Shown: in pieces, positions 6,212 to 6,979 of the stretch | Layout: each line of letters starts with the position of its first letter | Numbering within the stretch: position 1 is the first letter of the stretch | Assembly (NCBI GenBank): GCA_031365725.1 | Contig: JANLYQ010000128.1 | Span: forward strand, 1 to 6,979 | Direction: 5' to 3' | Source: JANLYQ01 sp031365725 | Lineage (GTDB): Bacteria; Actinomycetota; Actinomycetes; JACCUZ01 | Length of the DNA: 6,979 nucleotides | Translations under genes and position numbers: made by a program | The notes under the pieces: model-generated | The model's database searches: none | The model's input: only the letters and a program-made list of their open reading frames with translations | What the model was told of the DNA's origin: nothing

Positions 6212-6640
6212 CCGCCTAACGGTCCCGCGGCGTTGGGTGGCAATGGGTTGAGCGCGTTCGGAGTGTCGCTTGACCACATCGACTACCTGGTCAGCCCGTT
6301 GCTGCACTACGCCGAAGAGGATTCCGCTCTCGGAGGGCGCACCCCGGACGAGCTCGGGGCGATGTTCCTCCGGGACAACGTCGATGCCGTGTACGGCAAG
6401 TAAGTCTTCAACGACGGCGACGACGAGGAGTACCGCGAGATGGGGGACGAGCGGGACCTGTACCAGCAGCTGCGGGAGAACTACCGGTACCAGGACAAGC
6501 TCCTCCCGTCCTGGTTCCTGGCCGACCTGGTCGCCGCCGCGGGCATGGCCGAGCTCCCGCGGGAGCTGTTCACCGACCCGACCCAACCCCGCGTCCTGGG
6601 CACCCTGGCCTCCCAGGACTGCTACACGCCTGGCCATCGC
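6212..6640 (+). pseudogene. Unrecognised acidic hypothetical protein gene, interrupted by an in-frame TAA
   Basis: In one frame the sequence has the codon pattern of a real high-GC gene and reads FGVSLDHIDYLVSPLLHYAE, then TPDELGAMFLRDNVDAVYGK, then TAA (6401-6403). Beyond the stop, in the same frame, come VFNDGDDEEYREMGDERDLY, then LRENYRYQDKLLPSWFLADL and LFTDPTQPRVLGTLASQD. The same amino-acid style and third-base G/C bias on both sides suggest the TAA replaced a CAG or CAA Gln codon. No clear start codon with a ribosome-binding site was found: the frame is open leftwards into the ISL3 remnant, so the 5' end is probably missing. The 3' end fades near 6620-6640. I do not recognise the family. 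The product would be soluble, acidic and helix-rich. A translated minus-strand frame across it appears to be a shadow. Confidence 0.5.
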
Positions 6641-6722
6641 GCCGCGACCGCGTCCAGCTGGCCCAGGGTTAGGCTGGACCGGTCCTCGCCCGTCTGCCCG
6701 TCCGAGAGCAGGTCGTCCAGTC
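6641..6722 (+). promoter_or_regulatory. Possible promoter and leader for the radical-SAM gene
   Basis: TAGGCT at 6670-6675 within GGTTAGGCTGGACC fits the TAnnnT -10 consensus of actinobacterial housekeeping promoters and would place a start site about 40 bases before the ATG at 6723. No good -35 is seen about 17-18 bases upstream. AGAGCAGG at about 6706-6712 is a weak ribosome-binding site for the downstream gene. If the island blocks readthrough from rodA, a local promoter here would be needed. Confidence 0.3.
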
Positions 6723-6979
6723 ATGCCTGTCGAGTCCGTGTTCCCCCGACTCGAGCCGCTGTTGCCGACCGTCAGCAAGCCGATCCAGTATGTCGGCGGC
6801 GAGCTCAACTCGACCGTCAAGGACTGGGACTCCTGCGACGTGCGCTGGTCGCTGATGTATCCCGATGCCTACGAGGTCGGCGTGCCCAACCAGGGCGTCA
6901 TGATCCTCTACGAGGTGCTCAACGAGGTCGAGGGTGTCCTCGCCGAGCGCACGTACGCCGTGTGGCCCGACATGGAGGC
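6723..6979 (+). CDS. TIGR03960-family B12-binding/radical-SAM protein, N-terminal part (3' end outside window)
   Basis: The ATG at 6723 opens a frame that runs off the window after 85 codons. Its start MPVESVFPRLEPLLPTVSKP, then IQYVGGELNSTVKDWD, VRWSLMYPDAYEVGVPNQGV and AERTYAVWPDME matches the N-terminus of the uncharacterised TIGR03960 family as I recall it. In that family this segment leads into a cobalamin-binding-like domain, and the radical-SAM CxxxCxxC motif lies further on, outside this window. In actinobacteria the gene is commonly found just after rodA and before a TIGR03936 gene and an RNase E/G gene, so its presence here supports the idea that the rodA-TIGR03960 junction was split by inserted DNA. 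The reaction is unknown. I chose this ATG because the conserved sequence begins directly after it. Confidence 0.9.
   Translation, partial: MPVESVFPRLEPLLPTVSKPIQYVGGELNSTVKDWDSCDVRWSLMYPDAYEVGVPNQGVMILYEVLNEVEGVLAERTYAVWPDME

Noticed and set aside
6152..6820. 222-codon open frame on the minus strand
   Set aside because: It runs across the radical-SAM start and antisense to the broken hypothetical gene, with a shadow-like composition. Only its last few codons (LTGMLDL) are meaningful, as part of the ISL3 remnant.
1..6979. CRISPR arrays, rRNA or tandem repeats
   Set aside because: Reading through the window I saw no regularly spaced repeats, rRNA-like sequence or tandem arrays; the only low-complexity run is the Thr/Val codon run in the MreC tail.

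Overview
The window comes from a high-GC Gram-positive chromosome. The gene order mreC-mreD-PBP2-rodA, the Cys-containing actinobacterial type of PBP2, the strong G/C bias at third codon positions, and a radical-SAM gene of the TIGR03960 type at the right edge all point to an actinobacterium. My best guess is Nocardioidaceae or a near relative; this is inferred from recalled family resemblance, not from a search.

Layout. Bases 1-4139 (+ strand) are the end of a cell-elongation (Rod/elongasome) operon: the C-terminus of MreC, complete MreD, complete class B PBP2 (transpeptidase) and complete RodA (SEDS glycosyltransferase). Stops and starts overlap or nearly touch (TGAcGTG, GTGA, ATGA), so the genes are probably translationally coupled. 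MreC and MreD form the membrane scaffold, and RodA with PBP2 polymerises and cross-links lateral-wall peptidoglycan.

Bases 4140-6722 look like an accessory island inserted after rodA. It holds, left to right: (i) an 84-bp remnant of the 3' end of an ISL3-family transposase gene (- strand), too short for ordinary ORF calling; (ii) a perfect 11-bp inverted repeat (4237-4247 / 4271-4281) that starts one base past that remnant and includes the stop codon of the next gene; (iii) an intact 14-TM DHA2/EmrB-QacA-type MFS transporter (- strand) with more A/T-ending codons than the wall genes; (iv) a second ISL3 transposase remnant (- strand, about 5849-6203) with its terminal GGCTCTTCC end, an internal deletion and at least three frameshifts; (v) an unrecognised hypothetical gene (+ strand, about 6212-6640) interrupted by an in-frame TAA.

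Bases 6723-6979 (+ strand) are the start of the TIGR03960-type B12-binding/radical-SAM gene, which in actinobacteria commonly follows rodA. The island therefore appears to separate two normally neighbouring core genes. A possible actinobacterial -10 element (TAGGCT) lies just upstream.

The most interesting structure is the MFS gene sandwiched between two same-orientation, divergent ISL3 3'-end remnants, with the inverted repeat at the breakpoint. I see no evidence of a wholly new multi-gene system. The best unknown is the stop-interrupted acidic hypothetical protein.
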